From contig MPNQ01000008.1 of NCBI GenBank assembly GCA_002239105.1, positions 62,001-126,000 on the forward strand: DNA of 64,000 bases. Direction: 5' to 3'. Position 1 is the first letter of the stretch. Every line of letters starts with the position of its first letter. Shown here in pieces: positions 1-8,710 of this stretch. Both the position numbers and the translations under genes were made by a program. The stretch comes from a marine group bacterium Sva0996 bin134 (lineage in GTDB: Bacteria; Actinomycetota; Acidimicrobiia; Acidimicrobiales; Bin134). Below the pieces are notes generated by a model. The model was not told the origin of the DNA, ran no database searches, and saw only the letters and a list, made by a program, of their open reading frames with translations.

Positions 1-222
1 TTGGCGGAGATGACCCTCAACGGCTTCGCGTTCCATGATGGGGTCACTGGTGCCCCCATATTGGACTGCGCCCCCGCCTATCTCGACTGCGTGGTACGCG
101 ATGCGGTGGTGACCGGCGCCCATACTCTGTTCATCGGCGAGGTGGTGGACTGCGGCTTCCAGAGCGAAGAGGACACCCCAGTCCTGCGCATGGAGGACAC
201 CCGTATGAACTACGGGGGCTAG
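1..222 (+). CDS. Flavin-reductase-like FMN-binding protein, C-terminal fragment
   Basis: Only the last 73 codons are inside the window, and the reading frame is open to base 1, so this is a 5'-truncated gene rather than a short one. The tail HTLFIGEVVDCGF matches the last strands of the flavin-reductase-like split-barrel family, where a consensus HTLFIGEVV-type strand is followed by a variable stretch and a short terminal segment. Such proteins bind FMN and reduce free flavin or act as the reductase partner of a monooxygenase. The substrate cannot be told from this fragment. The stop lies six bases before the mobA start, so the two genes are probably co-transcribed. Confidence 0.6.
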   Translation: MAEMTLNGFAFHDGVTGAPILDCAPAYLDCVVRDAVVTGAHTLFIGEVVDCGFQSEEDTPVLRMEDTRMNYGG

Positions 223-228
223 CAGTCC

Positions 229-801
229 TTGGAGCGCCCGCAATTCACCGGTGCGGTGTTGGCTGGCGGGCAGAGCCGGCGGATGGGCATCGACAAGGCG
301 TTTTTGGAAGTGGGGGACAGGTGGCTCATTGCCTACGCACTGGACGCGCTGGCCGGGGCGTCGCAGCGGCTGATCGCCGGCGGGGCAGACGCCCGATTGG
401 AAGAGGCGGCGGCAGCTGCCGATGCCGTTCATGTTCCCGACCTATGGCCCGGTGAAGGTCCCTTGGGTGCAGTCGCCTCAGTGCTAAAGGAGGCTCAGTA
501 CCCAATTGCCGTGATCTTGCCCTGCGATATTCCCGGAATCGGCCCTGATGATGTTGCCGCCCTAGTGCAGGCCATCAGCTTGAGATCCCCTGACGACACT
601 CCATCTGCTGCGGTATTCATCGACCAGCGCCGCCACTACCTGCCCATGGCCATCGAATCCAGAGCAGCGGCACTGGCCGAGCGCCTGTTCGATTCTGGTC
701 GGCGCGCCATGGCCTCCCTTCTCGATGAAGTAGATGTCGTCGACGTGCCGGCTCCGCCGTCAGCGGTAGCCGACATCGACAGCCCCGAAGACCTCGGCTA
801 G
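229..801 (+). CDS. mobA: Molybdenum cofactor guanylyltransferase (MobA-like)
   Basis: The 190-residue protein opens with the NTP-transferase signature LAGGQSRRMGIDKAFL (about residues 12-27). PGEGPLGAV and LPCDIPG follow, where MobA places its G-loop and metal-binding Asp. The family transfers GMP from GTP to molybdopterin in the cytosol to make the bis-MGD cofactor. Length is typical of MobA (about 190-200). The start is a TTG seven bases after the preceding stop, and no better start lies close by. No other molybdopterin genes are in the window, so a related nucleotidyltransferase (MobA-like, MocA) is a weaker alternative. Confidence 0.8.
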   Translation: MERPQFTGAVLAGGQSRRMGIDKAFLEVGDRWLIAYALDALAGASQRLIAGGADARLEEAAAAADAVHVPDLWPGEGPLGAVASVLKEAQYPIAVILPCDIPGIGPDDVAALVQAISLRSPDDTPSAAVFIDQRRHYLPMAIESRAAALAERLFDSGRRAMASLLDEVDVVDVPAPPSAVADIDSPEDLG

Positions 802-846
802 CGAGGTCGGCCAGACGGGCAGTCACCACCCACTAACCTCTCCAAG

Positions 847-1167
847 GTGGAAATCCCTGAGATCAGCGTCGCGGAGCTGGCTGAGCTGTTGTCGGGAGAC
901 ATATCGCTCATCGACGTGCGAGAACCCGACGAATTCGCCGAAGCCCATGTGTCCGGAGCGGTTCTAATTCCTTTGGCCACTATTCCCGAGCGGGCCGCGG
1001 AATTGCCCGACGAGCACCTGTACATGATCTGCGGCGTTGGAGGACGAAGCCTCAAGGCCGCTGAATACCTGACCGCACAGGGCTGGAGCTGCACAAACGT
1101 AGCCGGGGGCACCAAAGGATGGGTTGAGTCCGGTTACCCCTTCGATACCGGGCCCGCAGTCGATTGA
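847..1167 (+). CDS. Single-domain rhodanese-like protein
   Basis: This 106-residue protein is one rhodanese domain. LIDVREPDEFAEAHVSGAVLI holds the CH2A and central motifs. The active-site loop CGVGGRS, with Cys at about residue 62, keeps the catalytic cysteine, so sulfur transfer is possible. Family members move sulfane sulfur or bind oxyanions in the cytosol. The GTG start is 45 bases after mobA. The stop overlaps the TTG start of the RNase D gene (TTGA), suggesting translational coupling. Sulfur supply to molybdopterin is a possible link to mobA, but that is an inference from position only. Confidence 0.85.
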   Translation: MEIPEISVAELAELLSGDISLIDVREPDEFAEAHVSGAVLIPLATIPERAAELPDEHLYMICGVGGRSLKAAEYLTAQGWSCTNVAGGTKGWVESGYPFDTGPAVD

Positions 1168-2357
1168 GCCGCAAATCCGTGCTCCCCGAGCCGGTTGTCA
1201 CTCGGCGCGAGCTGGCGGCGGTGGTGGCCGATGCGGCCACTGCCGACGCCTACGCGATAGATACCGAGTTCCACCGCGAGCGCACCTACTACCCCCGGCT
1301 GGCGCTGGTTCAAATCGCCTGGCACGACCAGTTGGCTGTCATCGATCCGTTGGCCGTTCCCATCAAGCCATTGGCCGAGCTGCTGGACGGCCATGGCCTT
1401 GCGGTGCTCCATGCTGCTGAGCAAGACCTGGAGGTGCTCTTCCACGAATGCGAAACGCGGCCGCGACAGATATTCGACACCCAGATCGGGGCCGGGTTCA
1501 TCGGGTTCAGCTCGCCATCGCTGGCCACGCTCCACGAGCGTCTGCTGGGAGTGGAGCTGGCCAAAGAGGCTCGACTTTCCGACTGGTTTCAACGGCCTCT
1601 GCCCGATCACATGCTGGCCTACGCGGCGGCTGACGTAGAGCGCTTGTTGGAAATCAGCGACATGCTGCAAAGGGACCTGCACGCCCGAGGTCGCCTGAAA
1701 TGGGCTGAGGAGGAGTGCGAACTGTTGCTGGAGCGAGCCGATTCAGGGCGATCTCCCGAAACGGCCTGGCTCAAGCTCAAAGAGGTTCGTCGCATGGAGG
1801 GGCGCCCCCGAGCCTTGGGCCAAGCGGTGGCCCGATGGCGAGAAGAGTACGCCTCTCGCCTGAATCAACCCGTCCGCCACCTTCTGTCGGATCTTGGGGT
1901 GGCCGTGGTGGCCCAGCGCATGCCCAAGTCCATCGAGCAGTTGCGGGAGATCAGGGGCGTGGAGCCCCGCAATCTCCGAAAGGGGGCCGACAAGGACCTA
2001 TTGGCGTTTCTCAATGAGATCAGGGGGGCCGATTTACCGATCGAGCCCGCCAGCAAATCGTCCAAGCTTGATCCGGCACTGAAGCCCGCAGTCAGCCTCA
2101 TCACCTCGTGGGCCGCCCAGCACGCCGCCGAATTGGATCTTGATCCGACACTGGTGGCCACTCGCAGCGACATCGAGGCCCTGCTGCGAGGCGACCCCGA
2201 CTGCCGGTCCCTCAAGGGGTGGCGGGCCGAAATCATCGCCGCACCTGTCCAACAACTATTGGAAGGGGCCGCAGCAGTAGCCTTCGACGGCCAGGGGAGG
2301 CTCACGCTGGAAGAGCGCTCTGGGCGCGCGATTAGTCCATTGAAAGGAAGCAGATGA
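1164..2357 (+). CDS. rnd: Ribonuclease D (3'-5' exoribonuclease with HRDC domain)
   Basis: The 397-residue length is close to the family norm. The N-terminal DEDDy exonuclease domain shows DTEFHRERTYYPRLALVQ (D33 and E35), a middle Asp in EQDLEVLF and FDTQIG, and the YAAADV box near residue 160 that gives the Tyr and last Asp. An HRDC-type helical region follows at about 210-290 (ALGQAVARWREEYA, LREIRGVEPRNLRK). RNase D trims the 3' ends of tRNA and other stable RNA precursors. It overlaps the rhodanese gene before it and the phosphoribosyltransferase gene after it by four bases each. Confidence 0.9.
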   Translation: MSRKSVLPEPVVTRRELAAVVADAATADAYAIDTEFHRERTYYPRLALVQIAWHDQLAVIDPLAVPIKPLAELLDGHGLAVLHAAEQDLEVLFHECETRPRQIFDTQIGAGFIGFSSPSLATLHERLLGVELAKEARLSDWFQRPLPDHMLAYAAADVERLLEISDMLQRDLHARGRLKWAEEECELLLERADSGRSPETAWLKLKEVRRMEGRPRALGQAVARWREEYASRLNQPVRHLLSDLGVAVVAQRMPKSIEQLREIRGVEPRNLRKGADKDLLAFLNEIRGADLPIEPASKSSKLDPALKPAVSLITSWAAQHAAELDLDPTLVATRSDIEALLRGDPDCRSLKGWRAEIIAAPVQQLLEGAAAVAFDGQGRLTLEERSGRAISPLKGSR

Positions 2358-2866
2358 CCGAGACGGCAGAGCGGGAATGGTTGGACTGGGACTCTTACGG
2401 CCGAGCCGTGCGGGAACTGGCCGCGCTGGTCGCCGATGACGGCTACCGGCCGGAGATGATCCTGGCCATTGCCCGAGGCGGACTGTTCTGTGCTGGGTCG
2501 CTGGGCTATGCCCTGTCGATCAAGAACATCTACGTGATGAACTGCGAGTACTACACCGGGGTGGACGAGCGGCTTCCCGTTCCAGTGATGCTCCCTCCCT
2601 CCGTCGATCTGGTGGATCACCGAAACTCCAAGATCCTCATCGCCGACGACGTGGCCGATACCGGCCACACTCTCAAGATGGTCTACGACTTCTGCGCAGA
2701 CCGGGTGGGCGACGTGCGCTCGGCGGTCCTCTACGAGAAGTCGCATTCTCTGGTGAAGAGCGACTACGTATGGAAGCGGACCGACCAGTGGATCAATTTT
2801 CCATGGTCCACCGATCGACCGTTGGTGAGCGCTGAGGAGGCCCGCCACAAAGTGCTCGACGCATAG
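2354..2866 (+). CDS. Purine-type phosphoribosyltransferase (Hpt/Gpt-like)
   Basis: The 170-residue protein carries the PRPP-binding loop of type I phosphoribosyltransferases, ILIADDVADTGHTL, at about residues 95-108. Upstream is ILAIARGGLFCAG, the start of the fold where pyrophosphate binds. The family joins PRPP to a nucleobase; the small size and the ARGG segment favour a xanthine/hypoxanthine-type salvage enzyme. The exact base is not evident. ATG overlaps the RNase D stop (ATGA). Some members of this group act on other substrates, so the specific activity is left open. Confidence 0.8.
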   Translation: MTETAEREWLDWDSYGRAVRELAALVADDGYRPEMILAIARGGLFCAGSLGYALSIKNIYVMNCEYYTGVDERLPVPVMLPPSVDLVDHRNSKILIADDVADTGHTLKMVYDFCADRVGDVRSAVLYEKSHSLVKSDYVWKRTDQWINFPWSTDRPLVSAEEARHKVLDA

Positions 2867-2953
2867 TGGCTCGCTTGCTGCGGAATCCTCGTTGGGGGTG
2901 GCAGTGTGCAAAACACGGCTAGCGAGTGGTTAGACTGGCCTTTATGAGAGGTT

Positions 2954-2972
2954 AGGGGGCGGAGTTCCCCCT
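2954..2972. terminator. Possible hairpin after the phosphoribosyltransferase gene
   Basis: AGGGGG (2954-2959) and CCCCCT (2967-2972) form a 6-bp GC-rich stem around a 7-base loop. It sits in the 152-base gap between the phosphoribosyltransferase gene and the next small gene. There is no T-run after it, so intrinsic termination is uncertain. The rest of this gap shows nothing I can name. Confidence 0.3.
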
Positions 2973-3018
2973 GCTGCCGGTGCTGAAAGGCATCCGGCTT
3001 GATTTAGCGGAGCCGCCC

Positions 3019-3237
3019 ATGAAAAAGGGACGCCACCGTCGTTATGAAGAGGCTCGTGCGCTGAAGCACACAAGCGACGACTTCGACGTAATGTTCGAAG
3101 ACAACGAGGATCCATGCGTGGAGTGTGGAGCTATCCCCGGAGAGGAATGCCGACTCGTCAAAGTAGGGGCCAAGCCATGGTGCGAGTACCGGGACCCTCC
3201 GGCCACCGACAGCGTCGACGAGCTATTTCCCAATTGA
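3019..3237 (+). CDS. Small Cys-rich (zinc-ribbon-like) hypothetical protein
   Basis: The 72-residue protein starts MKKGRHRRYEEARALK and ends in a cysteine cluster: CVECGAIPGEEC, then a Cys in KPWCEYR. The CxxC plus later cysteines could bind zinc. I place the start at the ATG at 3019; the frame is open 13 codons further upstream, but only via a CTG. I do not recognise the family. It could bind nucleic acid through its basic N-terminus, but nothing in the sequence fixes this. It is convergent with the ClC gene. Confidence 0.6.
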   Translation: MKKGRHRRYEEARALKHTSDDFDVMFEDNEDPCVECGAIPGEECRLVKVGAKPWCEYRDPPATDSVDELFPN

Positions 3238-3254
3238 GGCTGTCTGTTTGGGAG

Positions 3255-3272
3255 GTGTGACCCCGGTCACAC
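3255..3272. terminator. Palindrome between convergent genes, possible bidirectional terminator
   Basis: GTGTGACC (3255-3262), two bases, then GGTCACAC (3265-3272) is a perfect 8-bp inverted repeat. It spans the stop codon of the ClC gene and lies 18 bases after the stop of the small Cys-rich gene. The position between two convergent genes suits a bidirectional terminator, but there is no clear T-run and the loop is very short. Confidence 0.4.
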
Positions 3273-4979
3273 TCCTTCAGTCTCGTCGAGGATCTCGTCG
3301 AGGCGGAGGATGTCGTCGGCTCGAACCACACCGATAAACGTGCCGTCATCGTCAGTCACCGGAAGCTGATCGGTGTCGTTGGCATCCATCTGAGCCACTG
3401 CATCGCGCAACGTCCATGACGGCCGAGCTGTGGGCAGATCGCGTCGTGCGATGTCGGCGACCAGCGTGTCGTTCCACACGTCGCGCTCCAGGTCGCTCAT
3501 CTGCTCTAGGCCACACATCCCAAGGTACGTTCCGCCGTCGACCACCGGAACCTCCCGCTCGCGTCGACCGAGAAGGTGGATGTACACCAACTCGCTCACC
3601 GTGGCGTCGGGGGGCACAGTGAGGGTGTCGGTGGTTAGCGCGGAGGTGAGTGGCAGGGCGAGCCGGCGCTCGACGAGCCCTTCTCTTTTCTCGAGCTGAT
3701 AGGAGGCCACTGAGCTGGATCCGACTACCAGCTGCGATACCGCGGCAGCTATTAGCGCGGGGACCACGAACACCGACGCGCCGGTGCTCTCGGCCACGAA
3801 CATAACCGCAGTAATGGGTGCCCGATAGCCGGCCCCCAAGAAGGCGGCCAGCCCCAGGGTGCGGTAAAGCCCGATGTCGGCCACGCCCAGGGCCTGACCC
3901 ACAAAGCTGCCAACGATCACTCCCTGAACAGCCAGGGGAATGAACAAGCCACCGGTTCCGCCAGCGCCCACGGTTGTGAGGGTGGCGACCACCCTGAAGA
4001 CCAGAAGGCTGCCGATGAGTAGCAGCGTGTGCTCTCCGTCTCGCAGCCACTCGGTGGCCTCCACGCCGGGGCCCAGGCTCAAAGGCTGGTCGAAAACGGC
4101 TTCGGTAGCCACCACCAGTCCGGCCAGCACTGCACCGCCAAGCAGGATTCTGACCCCAATCGGGTATCGCTGCTCCAGACCCTTGGCCTGGCGCACCAAC
4201 CAGGCGAATCCCCGGCCCCCCAGCCCGGCTACCAAACCGAGCAGCGCCCCTCCGCCCAAGTGGATGATGCTGAGGTTGCCGGTATTGCTGCCCAGATCGA
4301 TGACCGGGTCGGTGCCCAGAACAGCCACGTACACCAGGTAGCCCGATGCGGAGGCCAGCAGCGCCGGTAGCAGCGCCCGGCGGGCCACGTCATCGCGATA
4401 GGGCGCCTCCAGGGCGAAGATCACCCCGGTGGCCGGGGTCTTGAACACCGCGGCTATGCCAGCGGCTGCCCCCGCGGTGAGCAGCAACTTGGCTTCCTCC
4501 CGCCGCAGCCACCGGCCGAACAGGCCCTGGGTGCTGTGGCCGACGGTGGCGCCGGCATAGACCGAGGGGCCCTCAAGTCCCACCGAACCTCCCAGGCCTA
4601 TGGTGGCCACGCCGGCCAGCAGCTTGGCGGGAAGCTGGGAGAGGGGCAGCCGGGGGTGGCGCTCATGGAAGGCCCGCACGTATTCGTCGGATGTCGACGG
4701 GGTGGCGCCCCGCCCGATATAGCGCAAAATGGCCACCGCGGCGAACAGGCCGACTGCTGGAGCCGCCGCCTGCCACCACAGAGGGCCATGCAGAATGCGC
4801 TCCAACAGCACCTCGACAGTCAGCTGCTCGAACCCGGCCACCAACAATCCCACCAAAGCCCCGGTGAGGATAGAGAGCACCATCATCGCCGGGAAGGCCC
4901 GTCTCGGCCGGAAGGAGGCCAGCAGCCCCACTCCTGATCGCGCGATCCTTCCGCCTAAAAGAGCTTGGAGTGCTTGCAT
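3267..4979 (-). CDS. ClC-family chloride channel/transporter with CBS domains
   Basis: The 570-residue protein is a ClC core followed by a regulatory tail. Motifs include GGSVGLEGPSVYAGATVG, in which the gating Glu of the GxEGP motif is kept, and GGLFIPLAV, matching GxFxP in the second half of the pore. About ten hydrophobic segments run from residues 30 to 420. A CBS pair fills roughly residues 435-570 (TDTLTVPPDATVSELV; TLRDAVAQMDANDTDQLPV), where adenosine nucleotides usually bind. It moves chloride across the cytoplasmic membrane as a channel or Cl/H antiporter. It is transcribed away from glcD with a 34-base spacer, so the two promoters must be close or overlap. Confidence 0.92.
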   Translation of the reverse strand: MQALQALLGGRIARSGVGLLASFRPRRAFPAMMVLSILTGALVGLLVAGFEQLTVEVLLERILHGPLWWQAAAPAVGLFAAVAILRYIGRGATPSTSDEYVRAFHERHPRLPLSQLPAKLLAGVATIGLGGSVGLEGPSVYAGATVGHSTQGLFGRWLRREEAKLLLTAGAAAGIAAVFKTPATGVIFALEAPYRDDVARRALLPALLASASGYLVYVAVLGTDPVIDLGSNTGNLSIIHLGGGALLGLVAGLGGRGFAWLVRQAKGLEQRYPIGVRILLGGAVLAGLVVATEAVFDQPLSLGPGVEATEWLRDGEHTLLLIGSLLVFRVVATLTTVGAGGTGGLFIPLAVQGVIVGSFVGQALGVADIGLYRTLGLAAFLGAGYRAPITAVMFVAESTGASVFVVPALIAAAVSQLVVGSSSVASYQLEKREGLVERRLALPLTSALTTDTLTVPPDATVSELVYIHLLGRREREVPVVDGGTYLGMCGLEQMSDLERDVWNDTLVADIARRDLPTARPSWTLRDAVAQMDANDTDQLPVTDDDGTFIGVVRADDILRLDEILDETEGV

Positions 4980-5013
4980 CCTGTCGGTCTCACTGCCGGT
5001 ATCCTACTGGCCG

Positions 5014-6465
5014 ATGAGGTTTCGTCGGACCACCAAGGCAGACCCGCTGGTAGACGATCTCCGGCGTGTGCTGCCTGCCGACCGGGTTAGGGCCGCTTCA
5101 TTGGAGCGCTCGATCATGGGCCGGGACGCCTCCATCTTCGAAGGGGGCCAGGCCGGTCCAGTGTGTTTTCCGATCAGCACCGAAGAGGTGCAGGGTTGTG
5201 TGGACGCGGCCCGGCGCCACGGCCGGGCGGTGGTTCCCCGGGGAGCGGGCACCGGGTTGGCCGGGGGGTCAGTTCCGTTAGACGAACCGGTAGTGGTGGT
5301 CACCACCAAGATGAATCGCCTGCTCTCAGTGGATGTAGATCAGAGGTTGGCCTGGGTGCAGCCGGGCATGATCAACCTTGACCTCAGCCGGGCTATCGCG
5401 CCCCACGGCCTGCATTTCGCTCCCGATCCCTCCAGCCAGCAGGTGTGCTCGCTGGGCGGAAACGTGGGCACCAACGCTGGCGGTCCCCATTGCCTGGCCC
5501 ACGGGGTGACCAGTGCCCACGTCCAGGCCGCAGAGGTGGTACTCATGTCGGGCGAAGCCGTGGTGTTGGGCGATCCCGACGGCTGGGCTCCGGGCTTGGA
5601 TCTGCGGGGGGCGTATGTGGGCTCGGAGGGGATGATGGGAATCACCACCGCTATCGCCGTGCGGCTCACCCCCAACCCCCCCGCAGTGCAGACCCTGCTG
5701 TTGGCCTTTGACTCGGTGGACGCGGCGGCGCATACGGTGAGTGCGGTGATCGCCGACGGCATAGTGCCTGCGGCCATTGAGATGATGGACAAGAACATCA
5801 TTTGGGCAGTGGAGAACTTCGTTGGCGCTGGGTTCCCCACCGACGCTGCCGCGGTGGTGATCGTGGAGGTAGACGGCCTGCCCGGTGGGGTGACCGCTGA
5901 GGCCGACCGGGTGGCCGAATTGGCCGAAGAGCGCGGCGGAAGGGTTCGCCGGGCGGCCGACGACCAGGAGAGGGCCCTGATTTGGAAGGGTCGCAAGAGC
6001 GCTTTCGGGGCCATTGCCCAGATCAAGCCCAACTATTACCTGCACGACACGGTGGTGCCCCGCACTCGACTGGCCGAGGTGATGAACCAGGTGTACGAGA
6101 TCGTGGAGGAGCACGACTTGCAGGTGATGAACGTATTCCACGCCGGTGACGGCAACCTTCACCCGCTTTTGCTGTACGACCGCCGTGAGCCGGGGGTAAT
6201 GGAACGAGTGCATGCCGCGGGGTCGGCCATCATCGAGGCGTCACTGGCTGTGGGCGGCGTGTTGTCGGGCGAGCACGGCATCGGCATCGAAAAGCGCGAC
6301 TTCATGCCGCTGATGTTCAGCGAGGCCGACTTGGACGCGCAGGGCAGGCTGCGACGGGCGTTCGACCCCGACGAAATGGCCAACCCCGGCAAGGTGCTTC
6401 CCACCGGTGCAAGCTGTGCCGACGTGAACGCGCTCACGAAGGTCCCCGAAGGGGTGTGGGGATAG
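5014..6465 (+). CDS. glcD: Glycolate oxidase subunit GlcD (FAD-linked oxidase)
   Basis: The 483-residue protein has the PCMH-type FAD-binding domain: PRGAGTGLAGGSVPLDEPVV at about residues 74-93 and GGNVGTNAGGPHCLAHGVTS near 149-168. The C-terminal FAD-oxidase domain has FHAGDGNLHP and GGVLSGEHGIGIEKRDFMP. These are hallmarks of GlcD, which oxidises glycolate to glyoxylate and passes electrons to the Fe-S subunit. The frame is open further upstream into the ClC gene, but the homology begins at the ATG at 5014. glcE and glcF follow directly, so this is a three-subunit enzyme. D-lactate dehydrogenase of the same family is an alternative. Confidence 0.88.
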   Translation: MRFRRTTKADPLVDDLRRVLPADRVRAASLERSIMGRDASIFEGGQAGPVCFPISTEEVQGCVDAARRHGRAVVPRGAGTGLAGGSVPLDEPVVVVTTKMNRLLSVDVDQRLAWVQPGMINLDLSRAIAPHGLHFAPDPSSQQVCSLGGNVGTNAGGPHCLAHGVTSAHVQAAEVVLMSGEAVVLGDPDGWAPGLDLRGAYVGSEGMMGITTAIAVRLTPNPPAVQTLLLAFDSVDAAAHTVSAVIADGIVPAAIEMMDKNIIWAVENFVGAGFPTDAAAVVIVEVDGLPGGVTAEADRVAELAEERGGRVRRAADDQERALIWKGRKSAFGAIAQIKPNYYLHDTVVPRTRLAEVMNQVYEIVEEHDLQVMNVFHAGDGNLHPLLLYDRREPGVMERVHAAGSAIIEASLAVGGVLSGEHGIGIEKRDFMPLMFSEADLDAQGRLRRAFDPDEMANPGKVLPTGASCADVNALTKVPEGVWG

Positions 6466-7377
6466 GTGATCGGCGACAAGGCGGGAGCGGCGCTGGAGTC
6501 GTTCGCCGCCGAAGTGGGATCGGATGATGCGGTCGCTGTGGTGGGTGGGCGCACTCACTGGGAGGTCGGAGGGAGTTGTCCGGAAGAGACCCGCCTGGTG
6601 CGGGCCCCGACTGGAGTGCGCGGCTTCGATCCTGCCGACATGACTATCAGGGTGGGGGCAGCGACCCCGGTCACCGAGCTCGATGCCGCGCTGGCCGAGG
6701 TTGGCCAGCGGGTAAACCTGCCGGTGTTGCCGGGAGCCACGGTGGGCGGAGTGCTGGCCGTGGGCCGCGACGATGTGCATGCCCTGGGCCGAGGGCGACT
6801 CCGAGATGCCCTCTTGGAGGCGGTCTATGTGGCCGACGACGGCGGCCTGGTGACCGCGGGCGGCCCCACGGTGAAGAACGTGTCGGGTTTCGATCTATGT
6901 CGCCTGCTGGTGGGATCGCTGGGCACGCTGGGGCTGCTGGGTGAAGTGATCCTTCGCACTTGGCCTCGGCCAGCGACTCAGCAATGGCTGGCGGGATCTT
7001 GCGATCCGGCAGAACTTCGCCGCCGTCTGTTCTGGCCGTCGTCCATTCTGTGGAACGGCCAGTCGGTGTGGGTCCACCTGGAGGGCCACGAATCGGATGT
7101 GGAGGCCGAGGCTGAGCTGGCTCAGTCGTTGGGATGTGAGCCAACCGATGGCCCGCCACCCCTGCCCGACTACCGGGTGCCGACTGGAGTACTAGAGGCG
7201 GATGAGTCCTCTGGCAGCTACGTGATCCAAATTGGCACCGGATTGGCGTATGCGGCGGCGCCCTGCCCGATTCCCGACCCTGACCCAACGGTGGTTGCGC
7301 TGCACCGGCGGCTGAAAGCCGAATTCGACCCCCGGGGTCGCTTGAATCCCGGGCGCGACCCGTTGGCGGCATCATGA
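6466..7377 (+). CDS. glcE: Glycolate oxidase subunit GlcE (FAD-binding)
   Basis: This 303-residue protein is a shorter paralogue of GlcD, with only the FAD-binding half well conserved: LPVLPGATVGGVLAVGRDD and GGPTVKNVSGFDLCRLLVGS (about residues 84-150). GlcE has no independent activity and is required to assemble GlcDEF. The GTG start follows the glcD stop with no spacer, and the stop overlaps the glcF ATG. The C-terminus ends in a typical FDPRGRLNPGR motif that places the final FAD-oxidase turn. Confidence 0.87.
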   Translation: MIGDKAGAALESFAAEVGSDDAVAVVGGRTHWEVGGSCPEETRLVRAPTGVRGFDPADMTIRVGAATPVTELDAALAEVGQRVNLPVLPGATVGGVLAVGRDDVHALGRGRLRDALLEAVYVADDGGLVTAGGPTVKNVSGFDLCRLLVGSLGTLGLLGEVILRTWPRPATQQWLAGSCDPAELRRRLFWPSSILWNGQSVWVHLEGHESDVEAEAELAQSLGCEPTDGPPPLPDYRVPTGVLEADESSGSYVIQIGTGLAYAAAPCPIPDPDPTVVALHRRLKAEFDPRGRLNPGRDPLAAS

Positions 7378-8537
7378 GTGCAAGGGTCTCCCTGGGAATC
7401 GACCCTGAGGAACTGGCCTCGTGCGTGGCGTGTGGGCTGTGTTTGCCTCACTGCCCGACGTTTCGGGTAACCGGCGAAGAGTGGGCCTCGCCCCGAGGCC
7501 GTATTAGCGCCATGCGCCAAGTGCAGGACCAGGGCGCCGCTATCGACCAGGCGTTCCTGTCGTCGATGGACACCTGCGTGCAGTGCCGGGGGTGTGAGCC
7601 GGCCTGTCCATCGGGGGTGCCGTTCGGCTCAATGATGGAGGCCACGCAGGCCGAGCTGACCCGTCGCCGGCGACTGGACTGGCGTCGGTGGGGGTTTCGA
7701 GTTCTCGGCCATCGGCGGCTCCTGAATTTGCTGTCGCGATTGCTGGGCGTCGTTCAGAGGCTTCGGTTGCTCCCTTCCAAGCGACTGGGACTGCCCAAGA
7801 TTCCGCTGGCTCAGGAGCGGCTGCGGGCTACGGGAAGCGACGTGTGGCTGTTCACCGGTTGTGTGATGGACGCTTGGCAGCGTTCGACCCATGCCGCGGT
7901 AAAGCGAGTGGTGGAAGCGGCCGGGGCCGGGGTGGCCCTGCCGGGCGCAGGAGCTGCATGCTGCGGTGCGTTGTCGCTGCATGCCGGTTTGGAAGACCAT
8001 GCCCGCTCGTTGGCGATTCGAACAATGAGGGAGCTGGAGGGTTCAGCACCGATTCTGGTTGATTCAGCCGGTTGCGGGGCCGTCCTCAAGGAGTACGGCA
8101 AGCATTTGGGCACCCCTGAGGCCGTTGCCTTCAGCGAGCGGGTGCTGGACGTTCACGAGTGGCTGTCGGACCGCAGCGACCGGCTGCCGTCAGCGGGGGA
8201 GCGGGGCCAAGACTTGATCGTCGCGGTCCACGACCCCTGCCATCTGCGCCATGTGCAGCGGGCCCACCAGCCGGTGGCCGAAGTGCTTTCCCACTACGCC
8301 ACCGTGGTGGCTTTGGACGACGATGGCCTGTGCTGTGGGGCCGGTGGCGCCTACGCGGCCATGCAGCCAGACCTGGCCGTGTCCATCCGCGAGCGCAAGC
8401 TGGAGGCCATTGGGCGCTCCGGCGCCAATATCGTGGCCAGCGCCAACCCCGGCTGCACCATTCACTTGGCCAATGCCGGGGTGGCCGTGCGTCACCCCCT
8501 GGAAATAGTGGACGAGGTTCTGGATCATGACGGCTGA
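7374..8537 (+). CDS. glcF: Glycolate oxidase iron-sulfur subunit GlcF
   Basis: The 387-residue protein has two 4Fe-4S motifs near the N-terminus, CVACGLCLPHCPTF (about residues 21-34) and CVQCRGCEPACPSGVPF (about 67-83). Two Cys-rich CCG domains follow (AACCGALSLHAG and DGLCCGAGGAYA). This is the electron-carrying subunit that passes electrons from the GlcD flavin toward the quinone pool at the membrane. It overlaps glcE by four bases and the downstream small ORF by eleven, completing an operon. Confidence 0.9.
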   Translation: MSARVSLGIDPEELASCVACGLCLPHCPTFRVTGEEWASPRGRISAMRQVQDQGAAIDQAFLSSMDTCVQCRGCEPACPSGVPFGSMMEATQAELTRRRRLDWRRWGFRVLGHRRLLNLLSRLLGVVQRLRLLPSKRLGLPKIPLAQERLRATGSDVWLFTGCVMDAWQRSTHAAVKRVVEAAGAGVALPGAGAACCGALSLHAGLEDHARSLAIRTMRELEGSAPILVDSAGCGAVLKEYGKHLGTPEAVAFSERVLDVHEWLSDRSDRLPSAGERGQDLIVAVHDPCHLRHVQRAHQPVAEVLSHYATVVALDDDGLCCGAGGAYAAMQPDLAVSIRERKLEAIGRSGANIVASANPGCTIHLANAGVAVRHPLEIVDEVLDHDG

Positions 8538-8706
8538 GCACATTCGCGAGCAGCTGGAGCAAATCGCCGAGCAACTGGACGATCTGGCCATGTCGGTGCT
8601 GCGCGACGCAGTGGAGGAAGGGGCGACGTCGCGCCCCGAAAGGGAGAAAAAGCTGACCCGGGCTCGCCGATCGGTCGAAAAGGCTATTTCGATCTTGGAG
8701 AGCTAG
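8527..8706 (+). CDS. 59-residue coiled-coil hypothetical protein at the end of the glc operon
   Basis: An ATG at 8527 inside the last codons of glcF opens a 59-residue frame: MTAEHIREQLEQIAEQLDDL, then SVLRDAVEEG and KKLTRARRSVEKAISILES. It is highly charged, has heptad-like Leu/Ile spacing and no Cys, Pro or Gly run, so it should be an all-helical coiled coil. The 11-base overlap implies translation coupled to glcF. I do not recognise the family. A role in assembly of the oxidase is a guess from position only. Confidence 0.6.
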   Translation: MTAEHIREQLEQIAEQLDDLAMSVLRDAVEEGATSRPEREKKLTRARRSVEKAISILES

Positions 8707-8710
8707 CGGG

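Noticed and set aside
1865-2911. A 348-codon minus-strand frame across rnd and the phosphoribosyltransferase gene
   Set aside because: It spans two well-supported genes on the other strand and shows no domain of its own.
4729-5013. N-terminal extension of GlcD suggested by the open frame
   Set aside because: It runs antisense through the 5' part of the ClC gene and has no FAD-oxidase similarity. The homology begins at the ATG at 5014.
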